Assembly (NCBI GenBank): GCA_949316235.1
Contig: OX438748.1
Span: 24,492,575 to 24,556,574, forward strand
Reading direction: 5' to 3'
Length of the DNA: 64,000 nucleotides
DNA from: Oegoconia quadripuncta
Taxonomy: Eukaryota > Arthropoda > Insecta > Lepidoptera > Autostichidae
A model generated the notes under the pieces. The model made no database searches. It was not told where the DNA came from and saw only the letters and a list, made by a program, of their open reading frames with translations. The translations under genes and the position numbers were made by a program. This document shows positions 21,139-33,600 of the stretch, in pieces (within the stretch, counting starts at the first letter, position 1; every line of letters begins with the position of its first letter).

Positions 21139-21272
21139 ACCCCCGTAGCATGACATCGATTGTCGCGCGCGACGTAGGATAGTTGTATATTTCGTCCAAG
21201 CGAATGAGCAGTAAAAATATTATCTCGCATAAACATAAACGTTTATCGCGTCTGTCATGCTACGGGGGCTGG
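21139..21272. mobile_element. Small TIR element
   Basis: Ends are perfect inverted repeats CCCCCGTAGCATGACA ... TGTCATGCTACGGGGG. The internal GCGAATGAGCAGTAAAAATA part matches the copies at 2120-2285 and 5175-5285. No coding sequence. Confidence 0.75.
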
Positions 21273-21329
21273 TTTTACTACAGGCACAAGTTTTGTCGCC
21301 CCTGTAGTCTCAAACAAGACATCGGAAGA

Positions 21330-21990
21330 GGAAGTACTCCTTTTGCTGCGTATATTGAGATGATGATTGGTAGGCCAAGATATCGACACTTGCGCCGAAT
21401 CATGTATCGGATTACAAGTTGTAGATTGCTTCCATCGTTTTACTCGGCATATGTATCGACATAATTTAGCTATACATGTAGCGGCACATCAGTCGTCATC
21501 GGTTGACCTATACCATGTGCCAAAATCATGGTGCGACACAAGGTTTTACTGAGGAATGTGTGTATGTAGAGACAAGAGACAAGCGAGCCATTTCGATGGG
21601 AAGGTTTGGCAGCACAACGTCCTGAATGGCGCAGGGTAGTGCTTAGGAGAATAAGTGATTTGGAGGAGCAGCGTAAAGCTGACCTCGACGCTAAACGCGA
21701 TGACCTGAACACCGTGCAGGGTAGTGCTTAGGAGTATAAGTGATTTCGAAGAGCAGCGTAAAGCTGACCTCGACGATACCGTACCGTCCGCTGGTGGACG
21801 GGTTCTCAGCTCGTCGCGAATGGCAGCGGCCATTCATTATCACTATGTGGAAGGTGTGCTTACGTGCCCACACGCACGGGAGTTCACCGCAAAGATAGGC
21901 TATATTAGCCCCGGCACCAGCGCCAAACCGATTATGAGTTGAAGTGGTCGCCATGGCCGAAATCGGTCGGAAGCATCACAAGCCTCTTAA
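21330..21990 (+). repeat. Degenerate mobile DNA with internal 87-bp-period duplication
   Basis: The plus frame RPEWRRVVLRRISDLEEQRK and ADLDAKRDDLN is LINE-like, but I cannot place it. A 60-bp block (GCAGGGTAGTGCTTAGGAG to GACCTCGACG) occurs at about 21630-21689 and again at 21717-21776. Confidence 0.5.
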
Positions 21991-22014
21991 TAACAGACGA
22001 GGGGCATCTGCTAA

Positions 22015-22400
22015 AAGTCAAAATATTTCACTTCATAGGATAAATTTATGATTTGAAAACGTTACATTTTTAACCGACTCCCAAAAGGAGGAGGTACGAT
22101 GTTCGTCTCAACCTATGTATTTTTTTATGTAATGTTCATCCATAATTTCGTAACACAAATGCACACACGGAATCACAAAATTGCACACGCGCAATCACAA
22201 ATTCCATTTTCCAATTATTTCCATTGTCTCTTTTTTATCAGTGCTAACTTTTCTTTTTTGTTTTAGTAAACCGTGGGGTGGAGACCTGGTTACCTGAGAC
22301 ACAGGTTTCCCTAGTTCAGGCACCAGTATCCACATAGAATTATGGTCCCTAGCTATATTTAACTCTACTGTACAAGAATGCTATAATTGGAGAAAAATAA
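22015..22400. repeat. LINE 3' UTR fragments
   Basis: 22020-22075 matches the CR1-like 3' UTR (TTCATAGGATAAATTTATGA). 22265-22400 (GTGGGGTGGAGACCTGGTTA, TTCAGGCACCAGTATCCAC) is echoed at 23210-23285 (TACAGGCACCAGTCTCCACC). Confidence 0.5.
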
Positions 22401-22764
22401 ATGAATGATTGATTGATAATTTCATAACGCCTCGAAGACAAGTGATACCTTTCCATTCAGACCATGATGGACAATGTTGGGCCACATCAATATTTTCCAT
22501 TCCAGGGGATAATGCTGTCAGATGGTCGGAGCAATATTCAAGTGGTGCTTTGACGCCACCATTCGCTTGTCTAAGCCGATATTGCATTCCGGGTGACCCG
22601 CGCGACTTCAAAGAACGTTTTAATCAACTCAGCACTTAGAAATAGTTCGCAATTAAAAACTTTGAGCTCATTTTCTACTGAGATTTTTTTTATTATTCAA
22701 ATGAAATCGAACCCACTATTATTCAAGAAATTATTTTGTCAATTTTTACTTTTTCACGATGATA

Positions 22765-23005
22765 TAATAAAGTATACCGGATGAGTTTCCTTACCGTACG
22801 GAAAAGAATAGGGCATATCAGTAAATAGACGTTATTGGCGTAATTTTTACATTAAATTATTTTTTTTATTGAAAACCATCATCGTATTTTGCGTTGTGTC
22901 ATTTGACGGTCGCGTTAGGTTACGCAGTGATTTTGGCCATTTATTCTCAGCAGTCCTATTAATTCTCGAGGATACTAAGAGATGGCGCTGTTTTATCTAC
23001 TATGT
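22765..23005. mobile_element. Half of TIR element (ATACCGGATGAG family) joined to another repeat
   Basis: Left end ATACCGGATGAGTTTCCTTA as in 41505-41860 and 38488-38805. The right inverted end is missing. From about 22900 it matches the reverse of 80-165. Confidence 0.6.
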
Positions 23006-23032
23006 TACTCATACACATAAGCTCCCTCATAT

Positions 23033-23090
23033 AGACACACACACTCACACCTCGCAAACACACACACACACACACACACATCACACCTAA
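23033..23090. repeat. (AC)n microsatellite
   Basis: Imperfect CA repeat with a pure run of about 22 bases near 23060-23080. Confidence 0.9.
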
Positions 23091-24150
23091 TAAATCCGCC
23101 AAAATATCTAGATTAGTAATCTTACTTTATTTTATATGTACATATTTATTTTTCTCTTTTTTTTCTCCATAAAGCAAGCTGGCGAGCAACAATCTTCTAT
23201 TATCATGAACCAACACCGGGTGGCGGAGGATCTGGTGCCCTGTAGTTGGGTCTACCTAGTACAGGCACCAGTCTCCACCCTCGCAAACTTGTGAAAGAAA
23301 TAGTATATAAGTAATTACCTAAATTAGATTAAGTTCCGATATTTGTGGAGAATTATTAATGATAATAGCCGTTTTTTTGTTTTTGTGGTGGTTGGGACTT
23401 ATAAATGAGCAATCGACACAGTTCCACAATGCTTTAATTAAATTAGTAATCTCGTACAAAATTGACTTATTTCTTATGTATTAACTTATTCCATAACCAG
23501 ACCTTGCCGCTTTTTGAGATCTGAACGCGTACATACACACTTAGCTATCAGTTACAAATACCTTGTCCGTGTAGTTGAAAATTAAGTCTAGAGCGCTATA
23601 CCATCATAGAAGTATGATTAAAGGCGGGTCTACATCATCTGAGCCGAGCATGAGCCTATACATGCTCGGTCCAGCAGTGTACTGCTAGCGACCGGCTTTG
23701 TAAGATTACTGAAAAGGAAATCTCGGAAAATCTCATCAATTTTAACTGGTAGAATGAAGTAAAATAAATTAATGGATTGAACATTAAAAAAGTAAACTGT
23801 CTTGCTCTCATATTTGATTTGATGTTAGAACGTGCGGACCTACTACTATCTCTCTCTATCATGTGACAAATCAAATGAAGAGGACGGGCTCGGGATAAAA
23901 TGCAATGCAGTCAAAGGCGACGGGACGCGTGCCTGTTCGCGTTCGGTATTCGGAGCGCTAAAATGTGCTGTCACATTTAATTTTGTCGATTAATTATTTC
24001 AAAATTTGTTTTTAATCACCGAAAAATACTATACATTTGTTACGACGTCGCGTCCTCCTCATGTCGTTATCGTAGTGGAGTTCTGTTTGGCACTATCTAC
24101 ACAGTACTATGCGTTTGTACACAAATTTTAATATATCACTGCTAGTGATT
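23091..24150. other. Region 3' of protease 1 without recognised genes
   Basis: AT-rich. 23630-23690 has a short palindromic block (GAGCATGAGCC / TACATGCTCGG). Nothing else. Confidence 0.4.
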
Positions 24151-24352
24151 TTTATTACCTAATTAGTAATGACATCTCAGCAAAGAGTCACTTTTTAAAA
24201 CCCATTTAGAGCATTTAGATATGTAATAAAAAAATTACAAATGACTTTGAAATTACGTTTCTGGCGACGTAATTATATAAAAAAAGAAAGTAAAATGCTT
24301 CCAAGGAGAATCGGACCGTTAAGTATGAAAATCATAATATATACATCTTAAT

Positions 24353-24610
24353 TTAAGGCTTGATCTGACTACGGATCCACGGATTGTACTGGTACACCTT
24401 AGTATACACCCCCGGTACATCCTCCATGCCGCAAGGCGTCGGTCCGAAGCTGACGATGCCGACGACCTCGAAATGTCTTTCGATCTCCAACATGAGTGGT
24501 CCTCCAGAGTCGCCCTTGCAGGAGTCCTTGCCTACTTCACCCCCAGCGCACACCTGGCCATCCCATAAAGGTATGTTGCGTCTAGGCAGGCTGTATGGTC
24601 GTTGACAGTC
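24353..24610 (-). CDS. Protease 1 exon 8: S1 domain with catalytic Ser, C-terminus
   Basis: 258 nt including the stop. Begins DCQRPY after acceptor ATTCCAG and contains VCAGG, KDSCKGDSGGP (specificity Asp and catalytic Ser), VGIVSFG and GVYTKVYQYNPWI, ending in RSQIKP. An AATAAA on the minus strand at 24156-24151 could serve as poly(A) signal, giving a 3' UTR of about 200 nt. Confidence 0.95.
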   Translation of the reverse strand, partial: DCQRPYSLPRRNIPLWDGQVCAGGEVGKDSCKGDSGGPLMLEIERHFEVVGIVSFGPTPCGMEDVPGVYTKVYQYNPWIRSQIKP

Positions 24611-27600
24611 CTGGAATAATATTGACATTATTTGTAAAAAGACGAAAAGGACTTGAAACCAGAGGGTTTCATACCTGCTTAACACTCTCACACATAAACT
24701 TACAAATAGTTGTTACGTAGACCTTGTTTGAAGAAAACCGCAAATGCCAATGTGTTGGTTTGTCTCAATAAGTCCACGCAGGGTTTGAAATGAATGATTT
24801 TGGTGCCACAGGACTTTCATTTGTGCTCAATTTCATGATTGTATCTTTTATTGCGTCACACAAAAAAAAAAAATTACTTATAATTGAGTATATGCGGCAT
24901 AGATTTTTGTATTCGAGAAAAAGAGCCTTCGAATTCGAGTGGAAACATGAAGTCCGGAACTGAACATCGAAAAACGAACGTGAAAAGAATTTTGGTCGAA
25001 AGATCGTAATTCCGATACTCTGTTCGTCGACATAGTGTTTGTGCGATAAACCATATAGCGACAGAATACTTCTCCGACGAACGCTAGTGCGAAATAACCT
25101 AACATCGAAGGCTAACCCTCTGAACCTAACCAACAGTGTCGGGGTGCTCCGACCCATCTTACTCGTTCGATACAAAAGGTCTCTTTCGCATTAGCGTTCG
25201 TTGAGGAAGTATTCTGTCGCTGTATGTTTTATCCCAAAAACAATGTGTTGACCAACAGAGTATCGGAACTATGATCTTACAAATCGCAGTTCTTCGCTCG
25301 TTTGTATTTCGAAGTTTAATTAAGTTGCCGTCTTTACCTGCTTGGATACATAAGGCAGGTCCACATGCTGCTTGACGTCACTCTTGCTGACAGTAGTGTT
25401 GATGGCGCCCCAGCCTGCTGCGAACAGCGTGACTGCACCAGCTGTGGGGCTCTGGGCGATGTCGAAGGTGGGCAGGCAGATAGGCCGGATGAAATCTGAA
25501 AGCAGGATAAGTTTCTAATCAACGACAATGTTTTCCTTCTTAGTCATGTTTGACCACTTTGGCTACATACAAATCTCTGTCACGAAAATATTCGATGATT
25601 CCTGGACCGCACTTTACCTACAAACGATTTCTTCAAATTTTTTTTCCTGTTTAATGCTCTGGAATCCTGGACAATTCACTTCTCATATAGAATATTTTAG
25701 ATTGAAGCTAAGTAATCCGTGGGTTTTAACCAAAGATGTTTTAAAGGAGGATTTATATAAACATGGGGCCAAGTCAAGTTATCTATGTACATGATTTGCC
25801 ACTAAAAGTCTGTGCCAAGTTTTATAAATGGAAACTTGCCAAATGAAACATCGAATACTTGGATGAGGAAAGTTAGGCAATGAAGCATCAAGTACTAGTC
25901 AGAATGTAATATACATTTCTGGTATAGGAGTATTAGAGTCTGCTCTAATCTATCTTTGTGTAAGCTACACAAGTGACAACAGCTCTATAGCATTTCTACA
26001 TTTGCAAGAATAACGCTCTCAGTTGAGCTGTCAATGAATCGCGAAAACTTAACAGAATAGATGAGACAGTGAAACGTTCGCATTTGTGGATATGGAACGG
26101 AACGTAAGCCAACGATAAACTGATGTGTATGTCAACTTGTCAGCTTCATCATCACTTTAGTTTTTACTTCGGGATCGCCTGCTTCGCTTACCAGCACGTG
26201 ATTCCTATCTGCCTACATTCTGGCAAATAAATCTGAACCATATTAACCTGTATACGGGGCGAGTTGTCTCAACCTCAGCAATGCAATGTCATTCCTCCTC
26301 AGGTAATGGGTTGGATTGTAGTCGGGATGGGCGATGACTTTCTCGATCGGTATGATTGTGGTGCCTTCGGTGCAATCCTGCCCACCACCCGGGGACTCCA
26401 CGCAGTCCTGGCCGTTTTTCGCAGTATCGTATTCTCCGAGACGGACATTCCTCCTGAAAAGTTGGAAGTATATTTTGATTATTTTCGAAGCGAATTTTAT
26501 TAAATTTATACAAAGTCAGTGTTGTATCAATAAATTGTGAACAAGTCGTTACGCCATCGACAAGAACTAGTTCCTGATTAGTTAATATTTAAATAATCAT
26601 TGTCTCGTAATAAAGGCCTCAATATTTAATGTATTTGTGATAAATTCTTGTCGTGCATTTATCTGGCATTAATATTACCGTCCTTCGTCAATAATCTTAA
26701 AGTCTTGCGCTTCGTTTAGTCCACGAATACATGCGGAAAATGCTTTAATTGTCAGCTCAGATTAATATCCCACACATTGTTGCTTTCTGGTGTGAAAGAT
26801 GACTCTCTCATTCAAAAACGTTTCTTTACAGTCCTCAGGGTGACAATGTTCTGTGATTTCTCCACCCCTATTTATGGTAGAAAGTCTCCGTCGTCCGTCT
26901 ACTTATCTGCTATACCTTGCCAAATATATAATTGTTATAAGTCGGCTCCAGTCGATCTTCAAAAATTTCAAGTACACTTCATTTTCCGTAAACGTGATGA
27001 TTCAACTTACGGAGTACCAACGTCCAGCACCTGCCCGACGACACAATGGCCGGCAGTCAGTACGTATCGGCCGCTGATGAGGGCGCCGCCGCACAACAGC
27101 TTGATTTGATTATTCTTGTAGTACTCTATCAGCACCAACCATGGGTACTGGTCTACCGCCGTGGCGTTTCCACCTGGAAAGGAATGTATACCCAGAATTA
27201 GATCATTCGTACAAAAAAATCTTAGGAATTAGGAGTTCTTCTTCAATTTAAGAGCTATATGCAGGAGCGTAGGAAAGTAAGGAGGCATGAGCATTACTCC
27301 ACCGATAGGAGTCGGTGGAGTAATTGCACATGTCTTTTTGCTTTCCGCGAATTCAATAGAAGCGAGGGTGCGCAGATGTCGCCGAGATATCATGTTTCAA
27401 TACAACTTTTTTGGACTTGTGTCAGGGGGCAAATACCACTACGAAACTAATGTCATTCTTTTGTGTTATTATTGTAATTGTTGTTGTATACTCATATGGT
27501 TACATAATTGCATGTTAGATGACAGTGTGACGTGACACCCGATATGCTGAGCAGTGTGTGATTTTGCAAATTTCTGGCAAATCCGCTATCCGCAAAACCG

Positions 27601-30600
27601 CAAGGTTTTTGACACACTGGACATATGTGGTGGGATCTCCTGTGAGATGCGTGTGACTCTAGGCTATTGAGGATTCAGGCAAGACCAAGTAATCTCACCG
27701 GTTATCTTATCGCCGTTCTCGCTGTCGACGCCGCAGCATCTAGTGCGAGGATCGGGTGGGGCGGAGGTCAAAGTGCAGGATCCGGTCGGCCTCGGCGCTG
27801 TCGTGGGCGCGATGTCGCGAGGAGGTCCACAGCATATACTGTACTGATCTTGGCCTTCGCATCTGTGAATGGATACATTAATTATATAGGGCGGAACAAA
27901 GATTTTATTTTTATAGAAATTTATTCATACCAAAAATAAAGAATACAGGATTTACCAGTATAATGCAAAATAAATAGTTTGTTCATTACCTGCTTACAAA
28001 AACGGAATTTTTAATTGATTTGATCCCCTCAAAATCACATATTTTATTACAGTTCTTATTATGATCGAAGCAGTATTAAAAGTCAACGTCTACTTTTAAT
28101 TTAGATTCCTTTCAATTTTCCTTAACATGACATACTTATGGCGTCAATTTATTTGATAAATGACGTTATGATGTAAATATTTAACTAATATGGTGGCTAT
28201 TTGCGATTCTCTTGAATTTGTTGTATCTCCAATGCGTACATCGAAATACAAAAATGCGTACATTGACGTCTGGTAGCCGAAATAGATAAGAGGGTGACAA
28301 ATAATTATTTTTTTTCCAATACTAAAATCAATCACGTGTATACATTTGCTTTTCCATTTGCATAAATTAGTCCGAATTAAGTATAATATTCTTAACAATA
28401 ACCGCCTCCGTGGCTCAATGTAAACAACATTGGGTTTACGATTCGGAGACACGGTACATGTTTAAGTACTCGGTTTGGTTGATGGTAGGGCATTTTAAAA
28501 TGTCCGCCTGGCTAGCTACCACCATCTTATCTAAATCTGCCGCCAAGCAGCAATGTTAATAGCATTGTTGTGTTCCGGTTGTCAGAGATACGATAGTCAG
28601 TCCCCCAAAATGTGTTGGGGTTTCCGAGTCAGTACGATTCCACCTTCGACCTCATCTTCACTTAACATCAGGATTGATTACGAACCCGTCGTGCATAAAA
28701 AAAAGTTATTATATTACCTATTTATTTGAAGAAAAATAACTAATTTTCAACCCTTTAAATTTATTTTATAATCACTATAACGAATATGCATAACAACTGT
28801 CAATCGAGAAAGTCCCTGCTGTCGGTCAATAAAAGGCTCAGTTATTATTACAAAATCCGTTATTAATTGTTCAAGATTAAACCTGTAATATTTCTAATCG
28901 ACGACATCCCTCACGATTGGGGAAAAATATTATAAAAAAAACATCCCCACTTTATTCTTTTTTAATGTGGGGGTAAAATAAAAAAAAATACCCATGCCAA
29001 ATTACAGCTTTCTAATAATAAGAGCCTCTGAGCTAAACCGCGGACAGACAGACGGACATAGATAGGTTCCTTGTTGACTAAAATCATAATTGATTAATGT
29101 TGTAAAACCTCTTTTTGTAATCTTACCAAATGTTTTACTGGCTGATATTCTTTTGAATTTAGGTATGTTCGTAGTTCATAGTTTATTTTTTTTATATACG
29201 TCTCGTCACATGAAATTTTACCAATTACACAATTATGTCTGAAGGAAGATAATTTTTATTCTAATTTAATTAGAACCTGCTGTAAAACAACGAGTAGCAC
29301 TATTTACTCCTACAATTAATATATATTTTTTTTAACGATTCATGTTTTCTTATAACTCTGATGCCGCCTGGTATTACTTGCCTAGAATTCTGCACAAAAG
29401 CGATTGTCTCCCTGTCCACAGGTGGTTTCAGTAGCGCCGCCAGGTGTTGACAGGAGTGAATGTTCATGCATCTTCCCTGCTGCCCGTCCGGGGTGAAGCA
29501 GGAGTCGTCGTTGGTTTGTGTTGGGCAGCACACCTGAAATTATGAGTATTTGGGTTATTCCACGATTCATGATCATGTCCTTGTTCTAAGAATTAATGTT
29601 CGAAGCCTGTTTTTGCAGTTTGCACAGAATTACTCGTGGGCGCAATCGCATTCGCTATTCGTTTTCGATTAGCAAGGTTAAGCGATGTCTGACGAGGTGG
29701 GTTGGATGGGTGATCATTATGATACGAGTGTGAACTTATGATGATTAGGAGACCTTCTTTGACACCACTTTGCGACACCGAAAATTAATTTTTAAATACT
29801 TTTAAGCCTATTTTTTACTTTTATTTTTGTAAACTGTGCTATGAGATAGGAGTACTCACTCATCCTATTACATGAAACTGTTTACCTACTTTTGTCTCGG
29901 TCCCAATTCCATTATGTCAATTTGCTATTCACCGTTATACATGTATAATAATATGTGTGTCGCTAAATGGGTCAAATAAACGATTCTTATTCTTATTCCG
30001 TGCTTCGGAGGGCACGTTAGTCGGTCCAGGTTATTTTCAATTGAAGGGAGTCGTAAACCAAGTCCGCAGCCAGTGTAGGCATGGGGGCGGCTTAAAAACA
30101 CTGACTGTCCAGTTGGCTATTACCCTGACACAAATCCTCCAATCCTCCCTGGGCTCACGTAGTGGATTATAACCTCTGCCAGTTAGCGGAGGCTTTGTCC
30201 CAAGTCCCAAATAAGTCATACTTAACCCAATTATACCAGTTTGTATCCAGCAGAGGATTAGGTCTTACCCTTGGCACATTGCCCTGATATCCGCACTGCG
30301 ATTTCCTCAACACCTCAATGTCTTGCTGGGACTTGTTCGGCTTGTTGATGACCGTCATGAGCGATTGGCAGTCATATAGAGATATGCAGCTGCCTGGGCC
30401 GCCGCTGAATGTGGTGCATGCTGATTCTGTGAAGGTTGAGACGGAATGTTAGGACAAACGATTAAGTGCCTTATCTAGTAGAACGTTACAAACGCTTTTC
30501 CACCTTCAATACAGGGATTGTCATCTTCGCCTTTAATATCTCTGCCTGTAATTTCACAGGTTCTCTGATCAGGCTCGACCTGTGTCACGTTCCTAACAAC

Positions 30601-33600
30601 ATTTTGTTGCATTAGAATTTATATGTAGCTTAGGTACATGTGAGTTGTTCTGGCGGACCACGGCTTTACGACTCATGGCGCAGTCGTAATTTTTCAATTC
30701 CCTTGGTTGGACGACCTTACGAGTTCGGACGGCACACAGTCGGTAGTCTGACACAAATCAACTAATCCGAATTGGGCCCGTGTTGCCCATACCCTCTCCT
30801 AATGAGAGGTGGTTGTTGATGTCCATATTTTTCTGTCTCTTTTTTCAACGAATGTTATAGAAGTCCGGAGTCCATTGGAACTAAAGACCTGATATTTACA
30901 AAAGTATATACAAGTGATATGATCAGTTATGCTAATTTGTGCAAAATAACCATAAAAAACATTACCCTCCCTTCTTTCTGGGGCAGTTAGGTAAAAATTG
31001 GCGGAGCAAGTGCAAATGTGCATTTTGTTAACAGGTGAAAATGTAGAGGTAAAGCAGAATGGCTTGACACCATCAGATCTATGATAATCTCGGGTCATAA
31101 AGACAAGGGAGATTTATTTTTCTTATTATTCAATGGGGCGTGTAGCCCGGCTAGGCTCCTACATAATAATGCGTCCTAAATGTATGTTCAATAAAATGTC
31201 ACCTCTGTCTTTATAAGATAAGCATATTCACATTTATGTGATTTCGTTTGTGTGCGTGACAGTTATATTTTACAAGAGCGCTAGTGTGATTGTAACACGT
31301 AAGTGGCGAGGCTAGGGACCGTATTAATAAATCGATCTTGAAATTGAGATCGCGTCTCAGTTATTTATTTTTTTATACTGTTTTAATATGCAACAGATTC
31401 TCAAGGGTCACCTTAAGGTCATCTCAATCTTGAGAACGGAACGAGAACGATTAATAAGGGCATAGGATCCATTCCAGTTTATGACAATATATCTCCTTTG
31501 TCTTGTGTTTTGAAGTGACAAAAATCATGTTTGTTGCTAGTGAAGTGATGTGAATAATGTTTGCAATTAAATTTTGTTATACTGTCTATATATGCAACAG
31601 ACTCTCAAGCGTCAACTTAAGGTATCTTGAGAACTGTTTATTAATACGGGCCTAGGACCCATTCCAATTTATGTCAATATATCTCCTCTGTCTTGTGTTT
31701 TGAGGTAACTAAAATCTTTTGTTTGTTGCTAGTGAAGTGGTATGAATAATGCTTCTAATTATGTTCCCTAGTTACCTACAATGCATGAGGTGGAAGCTCA
31801 GCTTTTTGAGAGGGTGCACACCGATAGTGTAGAGTAAGACGTGGCAGATGCCTTGCCATTTGCACACGGTCTTGGTTTGTGCAGCTTTGCGGAATTGCGA
31901 CCTACAAATCACTGTCTGCGTCGTCCACACATATATAAGGCTGAGGTTATAGTTACTCAAGTGTTGTCTGGGACTGACTCAGAGAAACTATTTTGCGTTC
32001 TCGTATTTTCCGCTTGGAATGCAAATCAAAATCTTCAAGTTTCGAAAAAAAAAAGAAAGTACCTAAGTGTGGGTCAAACGTGAAATTTTTGATTTATTTT
32101 AAGGAAAGTTGTACGAAGTAGCGTTTGAGAAGTTGAGTTTATAGTTGCGAGTGTAGAACCTCAAGAAGCGGTGTCCAGATCCTACCGTTCGGTTATGTTA
32201 CCATACAATGGCGGTACCTTGATATCTAAGCCGCCTCCGTGGCTCAACATAAAAAAATTCTCTACCTACTCAATGACAATAATAATATATTTATAATTGA
32301 CATTTTCATAATTGACATGTATACGTAATAATTTTTATTTTAATGACTTAAGACTTTTTGACATTGTTATTTTTAATTGTAAATGTTATAAAATTTAAAG
32401 TGTATTAGATTTTAATATTTGCACGTCTGCGAACAGACTGGATACACCGAACTATAATTATATTAAGAACTTATATAAATAACTGTATTCATGCAAATAA
32501 ATTATTGATTATTGATTATTGATTATTGATTATTGATTAAACAACATTGGGTTTACGATTCGGAGGTCGCGGGTTCGATCCCCAGCGGGGTACATGTTTA
32601 AGTACTCGGTTTGGTGGTAGAGCATTTGAAAAATGTCCGTCTGGCTAGCTACCACCATTTTATCTAAATCTGCCGCCAAGCAGCAATGTTAATAGCATTG
32701 TTGTGTTCCGGTTGTTAGAGATAAGATAGCCAGTCCCCCAAATGTGTTGGGGTTTCCGGGTCAGTACCCTTCCACCGTCGACCTCATCTTCACTTTACAT
32801 CAGGTATGATTGAGATCAAGTTCATAAAAAAAAATAAGCCTAAAAGCCTTTGCCTTAATAAAACACTTAAACAGCACAGGAATTGCAAGTGATCCTACAC
32901 ATTAAAAAGAAAGGCAACAAGATGTATTTAGTTTCATTAGCTGTGTGAAAACCACAAATCATTCATCAAATATTACTCGGGCTTGACGTACTCGGAAACC
33001 TTAGGCACGCCACTGACCATAGAGTATCTTGACACGTCAACAAGTTTTATACGCGCGAGTAGTAAATGCTAATTAACACTTCAGTGCAATAATAGGTACT
33101 GGATCTTAGAAATACCATCAAAGGTGTTTTATTTGTGTAGCATTTATAAATAGTACCGTCATCTCACGTTTCTAAGATATACCGTACCGCAATTGAATCG
33201 CCAAAATTGCCAAAAGAAACGACTTCGGTAAGGTTCCATAATCTGTCTCCGAAGTGCATCATCAGATCTTAACCACCGGCGGTTAATCCTATCAAATAAA
33301 AAAAAAATATCATCAAAATCGGATAGCAATTGGCGAAGATATCGCTTAATAAATATTGTAAAAATACAGTTAAACTGCGAACATCCTCCTATTTTAAAGT
33401 TGGTTAATTGTACTTTTCGGATATAATTACTCGACTTATTGCTGGATTTTGAATAAAAATGGGATCAACCTGGAAGTTTATCCTGTCAAATAAAAAAAAA
33501 TCGAAATCGATTTATAACATTAAAAAGAAATACCACCGAATTGATTACCCACTCCTTTTTTGAAGTTGTTTAAAAAAGAAGTCATATTAACGTTGAAAAC

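Noticed and set aside
23033..23090. Histidine/threonine-rich peptide from the CA repeat
   Set aside because: Frame produced by the microsatellite only.
24765..25175. 136-codon minus frame in intron 7
   Set aside because: Lies in the hairpin-forming inverted repeat and overlaps another frame; no family match and not needed by the spliced protease model.
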